A stretch of DNA of 64,000 nt from Pirellulaceae bacterium (GTDB taxonomy: Bacteria; Planctomycetota; Planctomycetia; Pirellulales; Pirellulaceae), in assembly GCA_026004795.1 (NCBI GenBank), contig BPJV01000004.1, positions 657,215 through 721,214 of the forward strand, in the 5' to 3' direction. The translations under genes were made by a program, and so were the position numbers. The notes beneath the pieces are model-generated. The model was not told the DNA's origin, did no database searches, and saw only the letters and a list, made by a program, of their open reading frames with translations. This document shows positions 1-9,345 of this stretch, piece after piece (positions within the stretch are counted from its first letter, which is position 1; every line of letters begins with the position of its first letter).

Positions 1-1838
1 GACGCGGCTCCGATCACGATAAAGGTGCAGAACAGAATCTTGTACGTCAGATCGACTCGCGCCGATCGGCCAAACAGATACTTCCAGGATTGAAGACCAT
101 AGTACGACCAAGAAATCATCGTCGACAAGGCAAACAGTACTACCGCCAGCGTCAGGACATACTTGAATCCTGGCAGCACACTGTCAAAGGCGCGACTAGT
201 CAAGTCAACTCCACTGACGCGTTCCGCGTCGATCAGCACGGCACCGTTGACGACATCACCGTATTGGAACCGGCCGTCGAGATTGTAAAGGATGATGACC
301 AGCGCGGTCATGGTACAGATGACCACGGTGTCGATGAACGGTTCGAGCAGGGCGACGACTCCTTCCGACGCGGGATAACGCGTGCGCACGGCGGAGTGAG
401 CGATGGCCGCGGATCCGGCGCCGGCTTCGTTGGAAAACGCAGCGCGTTGAAAGCCTACGATGATGACTCCGACTACGCCGCCGAAACCGGCTGCCGGAGT
501 AAACGCCCCGGCAACCACCTGTTGAATGGCTGCCGGGAGATGCTGGAGGTGCGAAATGATGATGACCAATGCCGCCAGGACGTAAATAATCGCCATCAAG
601 GGAACGAGCTTTTCTGTTACTGCCGCAATGCGCTTAATGCCGCCGATGATGACCACACCCACGACAATCGCCAGCAAGATCCCCACGATGGTTCCCGACG
701 CGCCGCCTTCAATAGACACCAACGACAGGATCTGCTTGGTGGCCTGATTGGACTGGAAAGCGTTTCCTCCCCCCAGCGAAGCTCCGACGCAAAGAACCGC
801 AAAAATGATTCCCAGGACGCGCCCTAACGGAGCCAGTCCCAACTCGCGTAATCCCTTGGACAGGTAGTACATGGGACCGCCGTGCACCGTGCCGTCCCGC
901 TCCAAGTCACGGTATTTGACGCCCAGGGTACACTCGACGAACTTGGTCGACATGCCCAAGAATCCGCAGACGATCATCCAGAAGGTCGCTCCCGGTCCGC
1001 CCATGGCAATGGCCACAGCCACCCCAGCGATATTCCCCAATCCCACCGTTCCCGATACGGCGGTAGCTAATGCTTGAAAGTGAGAAACCTCCCCACTCTC
1101 GCCTTCATCCCGAATCGTATCCACCACGTCGCCATCGGTGGTATGCACCTCCGGCTGGACTGTGGCGGCTCCTTCTTTCTCGATTCGATCATATTTGCCA
1201 CTAACTACGCGAATGGCGAATGGCAACAGTCGAATATTGACGAACTTGAAAGCCACGGTAAAAAACGCGGCACCGCATACCAGCAAGATAAGCACCAAGG
1301 GGATTTGCCGCTGGCGGTAGAAAAGCGATTGCTGTTCCTCGGTCAACGTATCGAGTATTTCACGGTTCCTCCGTTTGACGATCTCCGCGCGCCGATGCCC
1401 ATTGGATTCGGCCAACACCGCGGAGTTGCGATCTTCAATCATGATGGCGATATTTGCCGCCCGGGGTGGATCCAATCCAATCCGTTCTTGCCATTCCGGT
1501 TTCAACAACTCGTCGACGGGGGGCACCTCCCGGCCCAAGGGAATCGGGGTAAGCACTAAAGATTCCCACCAATCGGCGATCGGTTCGAACTTTTTGTCGA
1601 TCCAATCGTCCACTCCCATCGCCTGCTCGTCCGCTGAGGTGGTCGTGGCGAGTCCATTTTCCTTTTCTTGGTCACTCTCGACAGAGTCGTTGGCCGTCGG
1701 TCGTGGCCCCTCAGCCTCTGCAGACGTAGATGGTTGAGCCGTCAACTCACCGCTAGGCAAGAACAACACCAACGCTAACAACATACGCCAGGTGACACGG
1801 TGGTGCAGAACCGATCGATGGCCACCTAGCACTGTCAT
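1..1838 (-). CDS. Sodium:alanine symporter family (AGCS) protein, C-terminus cut by window edge
   Basis: Reading the minus strand from the ATG at 1838 gives an open frame of 612 codons that runs off the window at position 1. It begins with a probable signal peptide, then a hydrophilic Asp/Glu-rich stretch to about residue 165, then a membrane segment (around residue 170) and the conserved transporter core. Core marks include [20 protein letters not shown] near residues 255-280, directly followed by the [18 protein letters not shown] signature of AGCS carriers. Members of this family import alanine or glycine with Na+ across the inner membrane. The ~165-residue extracytoplasmic extension before the first transporter helix is longer than in typical ~450-residue bacterial AGCS proteins. 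The start is uncertain because no strong ribosome-binding site precedes either the ATG at 1838 or the internal ATG 18 codons later. Confidence 0.9.
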   Translation of the reverse strand, partial: MTVLGGHRSVLHHRVTWRMLLALVLFLPSGELTAQPSTSAEAEGPRPTANDSVESDQEKENGLATTTSADEQAMGVDDWIDKKFEPIADWWESLVLTPIPLGREVPPVDELLKPEWQERIGLDPPRAANIAIMIEDRNSAVLAESNGHRRAEIVKRRNREILDTLTEEQQSLFYRQRQIPLVLILLVCGAAFFTVAFKFVNIRLLPFAIRVVSGKYDRIEKEGAATVQPEVHTTDGDVVDTIRDEGESGEVSHFQALATAVSGTVGLGNIAGVAVAIAMGGPGATFWMIVCGFLGMSTKFVECTLGVKYRDLERDGTVHGGPMYYLSKGLRELGLAPLGRVLGIIFAVLCVGASLGGGNAFQSNQATKQILSLVSIEGGASGTIVGILLAIVVGVVIIGGIKRIAAVTEKLVPLMAIIYVLAALVIIISHLQHLPAAIQQVVAGAFTPAAGFGGVVGVIIVGFQRAAFSNEAGAGSAAIAHSAVRTRYPASEGVVALLEPFIDTVVICTMTALVIILYNLDGRFQYGDVVNGAVLIDAERVSGVDLTSRAFDSVLPGFKYVLTLAVVLFALSTMISWSYYGLQSWKYLFGRSARVDLTYKILFCTFIVIGAA

Positions 1839-2539
1839 AATGCACTGAAACACTGGTAGCTCCCGGGTAAATCGAAGTCCAAGTCGCTCATCCTCCTCAA
1901 CCTCGTTGGGCCCTACCCCGCGGATGATTGGCAACACTGTAGTGGAAATCACCGTCGCGATGCAATTGCAAGCTTCAGAGTATACCTAGCTCGTTTCCGC
2001 GCTTCCACCAACATGCGGAGCGACGTCCTGGTTTTCGAGCGTGTCGCTAGTCCACCAACACATGCGGCTTCCAGCAAACTACCCAGGTTACCCGGAAGTG
2101 TTCTCATGCTGCCCAGCAAGCGAGCGGCGGAACCACACGGAAACCTCGTCATGAACAAGCGGGCATACGGCGCGGCATCGGTCTCTCGCGTGATGGGCGA
2201 CTACGGATCCTGCTCGTAGCGCAATGCCAGTAGTGAAGAGTTCGTGCGGACACGTTGGTACAAGCGCCATCGATTGCTCCGTTGATTATACGTGCGATGT
2301 GCCACGGAGCGGCCGCTCGTTTCGGCAAGGGGCCTTACCCGAGATGGCATCTACCGGAAGTCGCCCGCCGACCAGGTCACGCTCGCGACAGCAACGCACA
2401 TTGGCAGCAGCGAGGCGTTGACCTGTTCCCTGCGACCTACCTGTCACACGAACACTATGATGCACGGCGATGCATGTCGAGTCGCCGGACCCAACAGCGG
2501 ATCGTTGGCGCAGGTCGAAACCGGTTGGTGGGCCTGAGG
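1839..2539. other. Intergenic stretch, no gene supported
   Basis: About 700 bases lie between the symporter start and the end of the hydrolase gene. Short open frames exist on both strands, but none has recognisable protein features or a ribosome-binding site. I see no strong terminator or repeat here. The symporter promoter must lie near 1840-1950. Confidence 0.5.
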
Positions 2540-4405
2540 TCAGTTCCCCTCCTCTTCGATGGCATGGCGCCAGGCTTCTATCCCTCCCACCACCGGCAGT
2601 TCGATCCACGTACGATCCAGGTCGACCATGATCCGCGTGCCAGGGTTGGGATGAAGCGTAAAGTCGCGGTCGGTCGACATGATCATCAACCCAATCTGCT
2701 GGCCGGGCGGAATGATTTGATCATCGGGTTGTAATTCGAATTCCCATTCGCGGAACTCCCCCGGAACGAGCGGCGTGCTGTGACGCAGATTGCCGGCGTT
2801 CTGAGGATCGGCCCAACCACGTGTGATAAGATTGTCCACCAAGTGGACCTCCCTTCCCTCTTCCCACGGCAAGGCCACCAACCACACCGATAGATTGGCG
2901 GCGGGCTTATCTGCCGCCAGGCGAATATGGACTTTGGGAAACCCACTGATGTGTACCTGGTGACCTAACGGTTTGGTTACATACAACAAACGATGATCGG
3001 TCCATTCCGCTTTGGCGAGCGTCGCGCCGTCAAACGAGAAGTTGTCCGTGAGCTGCTCGCAGCCCTCCGAGGACGCTCCCCGCGATGCAACTAAGCAACC
3101 TCGCTGGACGCCACCGCGGCTCGGATACAGGGGGACCATCCGCGCATCGGGATGGGGATAGTCCTCGTAGGCGGTCGGCTCGTCTCGCTTGGCATGCTCG
3201 CGGACGATCCACGCACGTGGTCCTCGTTCCACACCGTTGTCGACCTCGAGCAAATAACGACTGAACCAACGATTCATCATCGTGAAAGGGGGTGGTCCTC
3301 CATGCCCGTCTTGATGCATATACAGGTGGGCCATCAGCCCTTTCTCACGAGCGGCGCGGTAGATGCGAATCGAGTGTTCGGGAACCACGTTCCAATCGTT
3401 GAACGCGTGCGCCATGAGCATGGGACAGCGCATGCCGTCCAGATCGTGCCAGTAATCACGGCTCATCCAAAAGTCGTTGTAGTCGCCCGTCTCTCGGTCT
3501 TGGTGCTTGCGCATCAATTGGTCGCGGATATGGCAATCACACCAATCGCGACGTTCGGGATTGCCACTGTGAATGAAGTCGTAAAGTACGTCGATATCTT
3601 CTCCCATCCATCCACCCGGATGCCGCACCAGTCCGTTCGAGCGGTAGTAATGATAGTAGGAAGTGTTGGGAGCAATGGGGATAATGACCTCCAATCCTTG
3701 CACGCCAGTCGTTGCCGCAGCTAACGGCAGCGTCCCATTGTAGGAGGTGCCAGTCATCCCCACCCGTCCGTTGCTCCAATACGCTACTACCTCTTCGTCA
3801 TTGTCGATTTCGGTGTATCCTTTCGCTCGTCCGCACAACCAGTCGATGACCGCTTTCGGAGCCAACGATTCATTGTCGCCACCGACCGTTGGACATCCTT
3901 GGGACAGACCGGTCCCAGGCGACGAGGAATGGACGACGACGAATCCCCGGGGAACCCAGTCGTGGATGTGGGAATTGGAAATAACCGGGCGTTCGATTGC
4001 CGCATCGAATGGTTCAGGAACCTGGCGCTGCGGTGGCGTGGCGCCTAGCTCGTGACGCACCGGCCAGAAATACTCCCTGCCACCTGGATTCGTGCCGCCG
4101 AAGTACGGACTGGTCACGTAGATGACCGGCAGTCGCCATCCTGCGGTATCGGTCTGTCGCGGTCGAGTGACGGAAACATGCATCCGATCGAGCTGGCCAT
4201 CGCCATCGGAGTCGAACTCCGTTTCCACGAACAGGTCGTGCCGGATCCATTGGGATGGATCCTCCGCTTCGGGGATGATTTGCGCTTGGCCATCTTCGAT
4301 AACATGGATCTCAGGGGGAGCTGCCAGCAGACAGGTCCCAGCCCAGATGATTAGCAGACCTGCGGCCAGTCCCCGTAGAATCTGTGTTGCCTTCCGCGAA
4401 TTCAT
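2540..4405 (-). CDS. Secreted CocE/X-Pro dipeptidyl-peptidase-like (S15) hydrolase
   Basis: This 621-residue protein has an N-terminal signal peptide (hydrophobic residues about 10-28, ending LLAAPP). Its alpha/beta-hydrolase catalytic domain has the nucleophile elbow GMTGTSYNG (Ser221), a likely catalytic Asp337 in AFNDWN, and His368 in QDGHGG. The C-terminal third, with KPLGHQVHISGFP and later beta-rich sequence, matches the jelly-roll domain of the X-Pro dipeptidyl-peptidase/cocaine-esterase family. Members cleave X-Pro dipeptides or esters; the natural substrate here cannot be told. An acidic DSDGDG segment near residue 66 could bind calcium. It is probably exported. It sits alone, about 95 bases downstream of the VCBS-repeat gene, in the same direction. 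Confidence 0.88.
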   Translation of the reverse strand: MNSRKATQILRGLAAGLLIIWAGTCLLAAPPEIHVIEDGQAQIIPEAEDPSQWIRHDLFVETEFDSDGDGQLDRMHVSVTRPRQTDTAGWRLPVIYVTSPYFGGTNPGGREYFWPVRHELGATPPQRQVPEPFDAAIERPVISNSHIHDWVPRGFVVVHSSSPGTGLSQGCPTVGGDNESLAPKAVIDWLCGRAKGYTEIDNDEEVVAYWSNGRVGMTGTSYNGTLPLAAATTGVQGLEVIIPIAPNTSYYHYYRSNGLVRHPGGWMGEDIDVLYDFIHSGNPERRDWCDCHIRDQLMRKHQDRETGDYNDFWMSRDYWHDLDGMRCPMLMAHAFNDWNVVPEHSIRIYRAAREKGLMAHLYMHQDGHGGPPPFTMMNRWFSRYLLEVDNGVERGPRAWIVREHAKRDEPTAYEDYPHPDARMVPLYPSRGGVQRGCLVASRGASSEGCEQLTDNFSFDGATLAKAEWTDHRLLYVTKPLGHQVHISGFPKVHIRLAADKPAANLSVWLVALPWEEGREVHLVDNLITRGWADPQNAGNLRHSTPLVPGEFREWEFELQPDDQIIPPGQQIGLMIMSTDRDFTLHPNPGTRIMVDLDRTWIELPVVGGIEAWRHAIEEEGN

Positions 4406-4500
4406 GAGACGATCAATCCTGCAGAGCCAATAGAAGCATGGTGAATCGCCAATCGCATTACTGCCCAGCCAAGAGAATGCCGGCAGCCTGCGACAACGAT

Positions 4501-6648
4501 CTACTCAGAATGGGAGGCAGAATCCGCATGGGGATTCCGCAGATAGTATAAACGTCCATCCTCCGCACCGAGGACCAAGTCTCGCCATTGATCTCCGTCC
4601 CAATCGACGGTGGTAGGACTGGTCGTATGCCCCGCCAAGACGGTCGTGGCGATATCGCCATGGTCCTCCATGATCGGTTGTTCGGCTGGACCAAGGTTGC
4701 GCAACAGCGCGCAATTGCGAGAATTGACTAATAAGTCGACCAGGCCGTCACGATCCCAGTCCACCACGCACAACTTGCGACGCCCACTGGCACCCTTGGT
4801 TCCGTAATTCAGCCGCAGCAAGCCTCGGGGATCGGCAGGCCCGGCGCGGTGGCGGCTGTCGTAGACACCTCCACGAAAGATCCTCCGCCCCGGCAGCAAT
4901 CGTAGTTGACCATCGCGTTCTTCCCGGGGAAACCACGCCAAGTACCCCTCATGATCCAACATGATAAGGTCATTCCATCCGTCGCCATTCCAATCGTACA
5001 CGACCGGCGTCGTGCGCCATTGAGTAACCAGTTCCTGAGGCTCAGGCGTCCACCATACCCAAGGCGGCTGGGGAGGTTTCCCTTCCCATTGAACAAGCAC
5101 CGGTTGAGCCGGCGCTAGCTTCGGTCGGCCCGGCTCGCCCATGTTGCGATACCACTGCACACGTCCCAAAATGGAGTTTACCACGAGGTCTTGGAGACCA
5201 TCATGATCCCAGTCCGCCACGCTCAGCGTCGTATAGCCCCACTTCGCTTCCGCTGGACCTTGAATGGACCCGTTGGGGCCCGCCATGATGCGCAGCGGCT
5301 CTCCATCCACTTCCAACATTCGCGGCGGACGCCACTGCGGCATGCCTCCGGCATGGCTCACGCCCAGGTTTTCGAAAACGGCGATGTTGCCTGCCGTGTT
5401 GCCGCACACCAGGTCCTCATCACCATCGCCATCCCAGTCGACTCCCACGGGGGTCACCAGGGCGCCGAACTTGAGCCATCGTCCCCGTTGCTGAAGGTAG
5501 ATCGGGTCCGCGAATTGAGGCAGCCGGTCGACGCAGTAACCGAGATTCTCCAACCATGCCACGCGTCCATCCTCGTCCCCACAAATGATATCGGCATCGC
5601 CGTCGCCATCCCAATCGACGCTGGTGGGGGTAATCATTTGCACATGGAGGTGCACACGATGGCCGTCGCGCATCAAAGGTCGACCGGCAACGAACTGAGG
5701 TTGCTGACGCGTCCCGACATTTTCGAAATAAGTGAATCCGTCCAGGAACTCACCGCACAAAAGGTCGAGGTCCCCATCACCGTCAAAGTCCTCCAAACAC
5801 GGCATGGGATTTCCGTAAACGTCAAGTGGCTGGCCACCTGCCTCGATTTGTCGTGGGGCGTCGTAAACCGGGGAGCGGTCGGTACCCGTGTTGAGCAACA
5901 GGTAAACATAGCCATGGAGTCTTCCCCGTTTCCAATTCCCCTGCTCATCGTAGCCATCGTCCCAACCATAGTCTCCCCAGTCGTCGACGCCGACCAACAG
6001 ATCCGCGTCACCGTCTCCCTCCCAGTCGACATAGCTCCAAACGTTGAACCGCTGGTTCCCTTTTCTTTGATGGACCTGCGGAGTGGGATAAACCTTGCGC
6101 ATCTCTTCAACAGAGAAATCACCGGCACGAAAACGGGGGTACTCGATGTTGGCGCTGAGCACGTGAGGAACACCACCAATAAACGAGACGCGCAGGTTCT
6201 TCGGAGCCTGGTCACTCAAGCGCACGGGCGGTTCGAAAACGGGCGTCGCTGTGTTTCCTTGGCGGTTTTCAAACAAATAGATGCCCCGAAAGGGCACATC
6301 CGGGCATGCGACAACCAGGTCCCAATCTCCGTCTTCGTCCCAGTCCATGGGCAGTGGCCAGGCCCACAGCCCTACCCCTAAGTCGACGATCGGGGCTTGC
6401 TCGCCGTACTCCAAGGGGACCAGCTTACCTGGCGAATTGTTGGCCCAGCCCACATGCGGGCTCACCGTGAGGCAGCCGACCAGAATCGCCCACCTTCCCC
6501 AGCGGCTCCCGCGGATCCTCCGCAGAACGATCCACCACAGGATGATCGCGATACCGACAGCCTGCTGCCGCCGATGATCCCATCGTGCCCTGTCTCGCCA
6601 GTGACTCGGTAGCACGTAACAACGCGTAGCGCAATGATGTTCTGGCAT
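4501..6648 (-). CDS. FG-GAP/VCBS-repeat protein
   Basis: The 715-residue protein carries at least nine copies of a calcium-binding DWDGDGDxDL-type repeat spread over its whole length, for example DWDEDGDWDLVV, DFDGDGDLDLLCG and DWDRDGLVDLLVN. This pattern is that of FG-GAP/VCBS beta-propeller proteins, which are extracytoplasmic and often bind carbohydrate or surfaces. The first ~70 residues include a hydrophobic stretch (IAIILWWIVLRRI and WAILVGCLTVSPHVGWA), consistent with a membrane anchor or signal peptide. The true start may therefore be internal to the longest frame. No enzymatic domain is visible, so the function is unknown beyond a likely surface or periplasmic scaffold role. Confidence 0.85.
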   Translation of the reverse strand: MPEHHCATRCYVLPSHWRDRARWDHRRQQAVGIAIILWWIVLRRIRGSRWGRWAILVGCLTVSPHVGWANNSPGKLVPLEYGEQAPIVDLGVGLWAWPLPMDWDEDGDWDLVVACPDVPFRGIYLFENRQGNTATPVFEPPVRLSDQAPKNLRVSFIGGVPHVLSANIEYPRFRAGDFSVEEMRKVYPTPQVHQRKGNQRFNVWSYVDWEGDGDADLLVGVDDWGDYGWDDGYDEQGNWKRGRLHGYVYLLLNTGTDRSPVYDAPRQIEAGGQPLDVYGNPMPCLEDFDGDGDLDLLCGEFLDGFTYFENVGTRQQPQFVAGRPLMRDGHRVHLHVQMITPTSVDWDGDGDADIICGDEDGRVAWLENLGYCVDRLPQFADPIYLQQRGRWLKFGALVTPVGVDWDGDGDEDLVCGNTAGNIAVFENLGVSHAGGMPQWRPPRMLEVDGEPLRIMAGPNGSIQGPAEAKWGYTTLSVADWDHDGLQDLVVNSILGRVQWYRNMGEPGRPKLAPAQPVLVQWEGKPPQPPWVWWTPEPQELVTQWRTTPVVYDWNGDGWNDLIMLDHEGYLAWFPREERDGQLRLLPGRRIFRGGVYDSRHRAGPADPRGLLRLNYGTKGASGRRKLCVVDWDRDGLVDLLVNSRNCALLRNLGPAEQPIMEDHGDIATTVLAGHTTSPTTVDWDGDQWRDLVLGAEDGRLYYLRNPHADSASHSE

Positions 6649-7069
6649 GTAGAAAGTCTCTGCGTAGATGACCTGAGTCTCCAGGTTAGTAGCGACTGAG
6701 CCGAGTCAAGGCTCGTCGGGGGTGGTTCTTGCAAATCGCTCCGCGCGGTGCGCCGAGGGCCAGTAGGAGCAGCCACCGCGGCAGGGGAGCGAGCATCGGG
6801 CAGGAGAAAACCTGGTAACAAATGAATCCATCATCTGCATCAAAACCACTTTGGCGATGATTTGGCCTCGGGAAGCTCCCGTCGCAGCTGTGCACCGCTA
6901 CCACCGTCCGCGGTAGCCGGCCTCTAAGCTCACATGGCCAAGAAACAAGCGGCACTGCTAGTCTTGCGCGCCAGCAGCACCGCTTAGGTCGACGGAATCG
7001 AATGGCGAGCCAATCGCTGGTGGCATGCGCCGTTGCCACTTGCGCACCGCCACCGGCAACACCCCCCGC
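6649..7069. other. Intergenic stretch, nothing recognised
   Basis: About 420 bases separate the VCBS-repeat gene from the oxidoreductase gene; both are on the minus strand. The open frames here are short and without family resemblance. It presumably holds the oxidoreductase 3' end signal and the VCBS gene promoter, but no clear hairpin was identified. Confidence 0.4.
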
Positions 7070-8428
7070 TTACCCGGCGAAGGGGTTCCCCTCTCCGAAC
7101 GGATTGTATTTGCCTGGAACCGGAACGGGATATTTTCCGTCTGGCCCCGGCTTGGTCGGCGGTTCGGAGGCGAGCGTATAGCTGTCGATACCGGGAGCCA
7201 AATCGTGGCCCCGCTCCCACAGCTCATCCCATTTGATCACTTTCGCCGAATAGCAGGCTTCGCGTCCCAGAATAGCAGTAAAGGTCGACTTGGCCCCATA
7301 CTCCCCTTCGTTGTAGATCTCACCACGCATGAGCGTTTCGATCAAATCGTGCTGCTCTTGTTGGTGACCGTTCAACCGTTGACCGGAGAATTTCCATGCA
7401 TTGGGCCCAAATATTTCGCCCGATGGATCCGCCGTGCCTTTCGATCCATGGGCGAATTCACCGACGTGCGTCCAACTGCCCGCCAGATGACGTCCCTGGC
7501 TCCACATCTTCGTACCGTCGGCGAAGGTGTATTCGCAGAAGGTGTGGTCATTGATCTGCGATAGCGAAGCGTCGCCACCCATCCGCATTTCACGCCCGCC
7601 CATGCCGTTGCATTCCACCGGATAGGCGCCCTTGACCCAGCAGCCGACGTCAAGATTGTGAATATGCTGTTCGCAGATTTGGTCACCGCAGAGCCAAATA
7701 AAGTGATACCAGTTGTTGCACTGGTAAGCCATTTCCGTGGGATCCATGCCGGCGTCCAAGACCCCTTTGAGGGTCTCCCGCCCGCGGTGCCAGATGCCGC
7801 CACCGTTCCAGTAGACGCGCAAGGCGATGATGTCCCCGATAGCGCCATCATGCAACCGCTTGACCGTTTCCACGTACTGAGGCTCGTGTCGCCGCTGCAA
7901 GCCGATGGCGACCAGCAGATTCTTCTTCTTCGACTCTTCGACCGCCTTCATAAAACGCTTCACTCCAGCGACGTCGGCGGCGACTGGTTTTTCGGAAAAT
8001 ACATGGCGGCCCTTTTGTACCGCGTATTCGAACTGCTGCGGCTTGAAGGCAGGAGGGGTGGCGATGACCACCAAATCGCAGTCGACGTCGATCGCCTGTT
8101 TGTAACCATCCAGATCGGTGAAGATACGATCCTCGGGTACATCGACCTTATCCGGATACTTCTTTTTCAACTGAGCGATCGCGCCTCGGGCCTTTTTCCC
8201 GAACGCATCGTGCACGGCGACCAGCTTCACGTTCCCCTTGGTGTTCATGATATTGGCGGCAGCGCCCGTGCCTCGACCGCCGCACCCGATGAGTACGAAA
8301 CGAATCTCGTCGCTTCCTTGGGCATGAGCCATGCGGGAAACACTCGCCGCCGTCGCCAACCCCGTCGCCGCGACAGTGGAGGTCTGAATAAAGGAACGTC
8401 TACTAGCTGTCGATTCTTGCTTAGTCAT
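7070..8428 (-). CDS. Tat-exported Gfo/Idh/MocA family oxidoreductase
   Basis: Taking the ATG at 8428, preceded by a GGGAGAG ribosome-binding site, gives a 452-residue protein that opens with a twin-arginine signal (SRRSFIQTS followed by an Ala-rich hydrophobic run). The mature part starts with a Rossmann NAD(P)-binding motif, IGCGGRGTGAA, and continues with the EKP motif (HVFSEKPVAADVAGVKRF) typical of Gfo/Idh/MocA dehydrogenases. The C-terminal part has the alpha/beta substrate domain. Such proteins oxidise or reduce sugars and related polyols. The Tat signal implies export of a prefolded, cofactor-loaded enzyme, a common arrangement in planctomycetes. The upstream in-frame extension (to 8581) is not protein-like and is rejected. 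Confidence 0.9.
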   Translation of the reverse strand: MTKQESTASRRSFIQTSTVAATGLATAASVSRMAHAQGSDEIRFVLIGCGGRGTGAAANIMNTKGNVKLVAVHDAFGKKARGAIAQLKKKYPDKVDVPEDRIFTDLDGYKQAIDVDCDLVVIATPPAFKPQQFEYAVQKGRHVFSEKPVAADVAGVKRFMKAVEESKKKNLLVAIGLQRRHEPQYVETVKRLHDGAIGDIIALRVYWNGGGIWHRGRETLKGVLDAGMDPTEMAYQCNNWYHFIWLCGDQICEQHIHNLDVGCWVKGAYPVECNGMGGREMRMGGDASLSQINDHTFCEYTFADGTKMWSQGRHLAGSWTHVGEFAHGSKGTADPSGEIFGPNAWKFSGQRLNGHQQEQHDLIETLMRGEIYNEGEYGAKSTFTAILGREACYSAKVIKWDELWERGHDLAPGIDSYTLASEPPTKPGPDGKYPVPVPGKYNPFGEGNPFAG

Positions 8429-8665
8429 ACCTGTTACTCTCCCAAGGCAAAACAAAGAAACAAATACCGTCGTTGGTTCAACTGCTGCATGTAGGAAGCC
8501 AGGCGGCAACGAGGGAAACATTGTCGGCAGGAAAATGGTTGGGATTCGTCCTCTCAGAGACGCCGCGAGGCATGCGATCAATTCTACACGGTCGACGCCA
8601 GCGCCGCTACCAACCTCGCAAAAGTGCCCGCCCCAGCTTTGGCATTTTTGGCAGATTTCTTCCCC

Positions 8666-9277
8666 CTAATCACCAACCCGGTCGATGAGCTGTTGCAGCT
8701 TTCGTTCGACAAGCTTCGCCTGGCCAACACGTTCGATGACGATGCCATCGGTGAGCATGCGGTTGAAAACCTGGGAACGAAGCGGACCGGTATGATCAAC
8801 AAAATCCGCAACATGGCCAGTCATCAACCGCAAGGAGCCGGTGCCGTCGGCATGCTCGACGCGAAGGATCTTCACGATCTCTCTCGGCATCACACTTTCC
8901 ACGATCGTGTTCTTTCCGGCGCGAAGGATCAGGATTCGGCGATCCGTGATGGCGTACACTGTATTCCTTAATCGTCTGCCCCGCCAAAATGGCACGGACA
9001 GCATGCCGCAACCGATCAAGATGAAGGGCAGACCGAACAGCGGAAAGAACAATCGCATCGACGCATCCACCTCCTCCCCACGGGTAAGCGCAAACGCCAT
9101 GCCGGTCCAAAAGAAGGCAAATGCGGTCCAGGGAATGGCGAATACCCAGATCAATGCGCTGGAGCGATCGAATAGAACCGGTTTGGGGGCACCAGACCAC
9201 TGGAGGACCTCTCCGTCGGCAAGTTCGTCCTCGAGCTTCTGGGCGAGACGGTGCGGGATCATTGGATCGATAAACAT
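8666..9277 (-). CDS. PH-domain (DUF304-like) membrane protein
   Basis: The ATG at 9277 follows a good GGGGAG site six bases away and gives 203 residues. Two hydrophobic segments (ALIWVFAIPWTAFAFFW and LFFPLFGLPFILIGCGML) predict two membrane helices. They are followed by a YAITDRRILILRAG segment, typical of bacterial pleckstrin-homology (DUF304/bPH) domains. The role of such proteins is not well defined; a membrane-associated regulatory or scaffolding function is likely. It lies 68 bases downstream of the SLC13 transporter gene and could share its transcript. Confidence 0.75.
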   Translation of the reverse strand: MFIDPMIPHRLAQKLEDELADGEVLQWSGAPKPVLFDRSSALIWVFAIPWTAFAFFWTGMAFALTRGEEVDASMRLFFPLFGLPFILIGCGMLSVPFWRGRRLRNTVYAITDRRILILRAGKNTIVESVMPREIVKILRVEHADGTGSLRLMTGHVADFVDHTGPLRSQVFNRMLTDGIVIERVGQAKLVERKLQQLIDRVGD

Positions 9278-9345
9278 CGAATCTCCCCTGGGTAGGAATT
9301 GACAAGGGCGAATCGCTCTCCAAGCATCATGCAGCGGCCGCCGGT

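Noticed and set aside
90..827. Long plus-strand open frame (245 codons)
   Set aside because: It is antisense to the clearly conserved symporter gene on the minus strand, and its Asp/Arg-rich translation has no family character.
5191..6381. 396-codon plus-strand open frame
   Set aside because: It is the reverse of the calcium-binding repeats of the VCBS-repeat gene; repeated GAC/GTC codons keep the opposite frame open.
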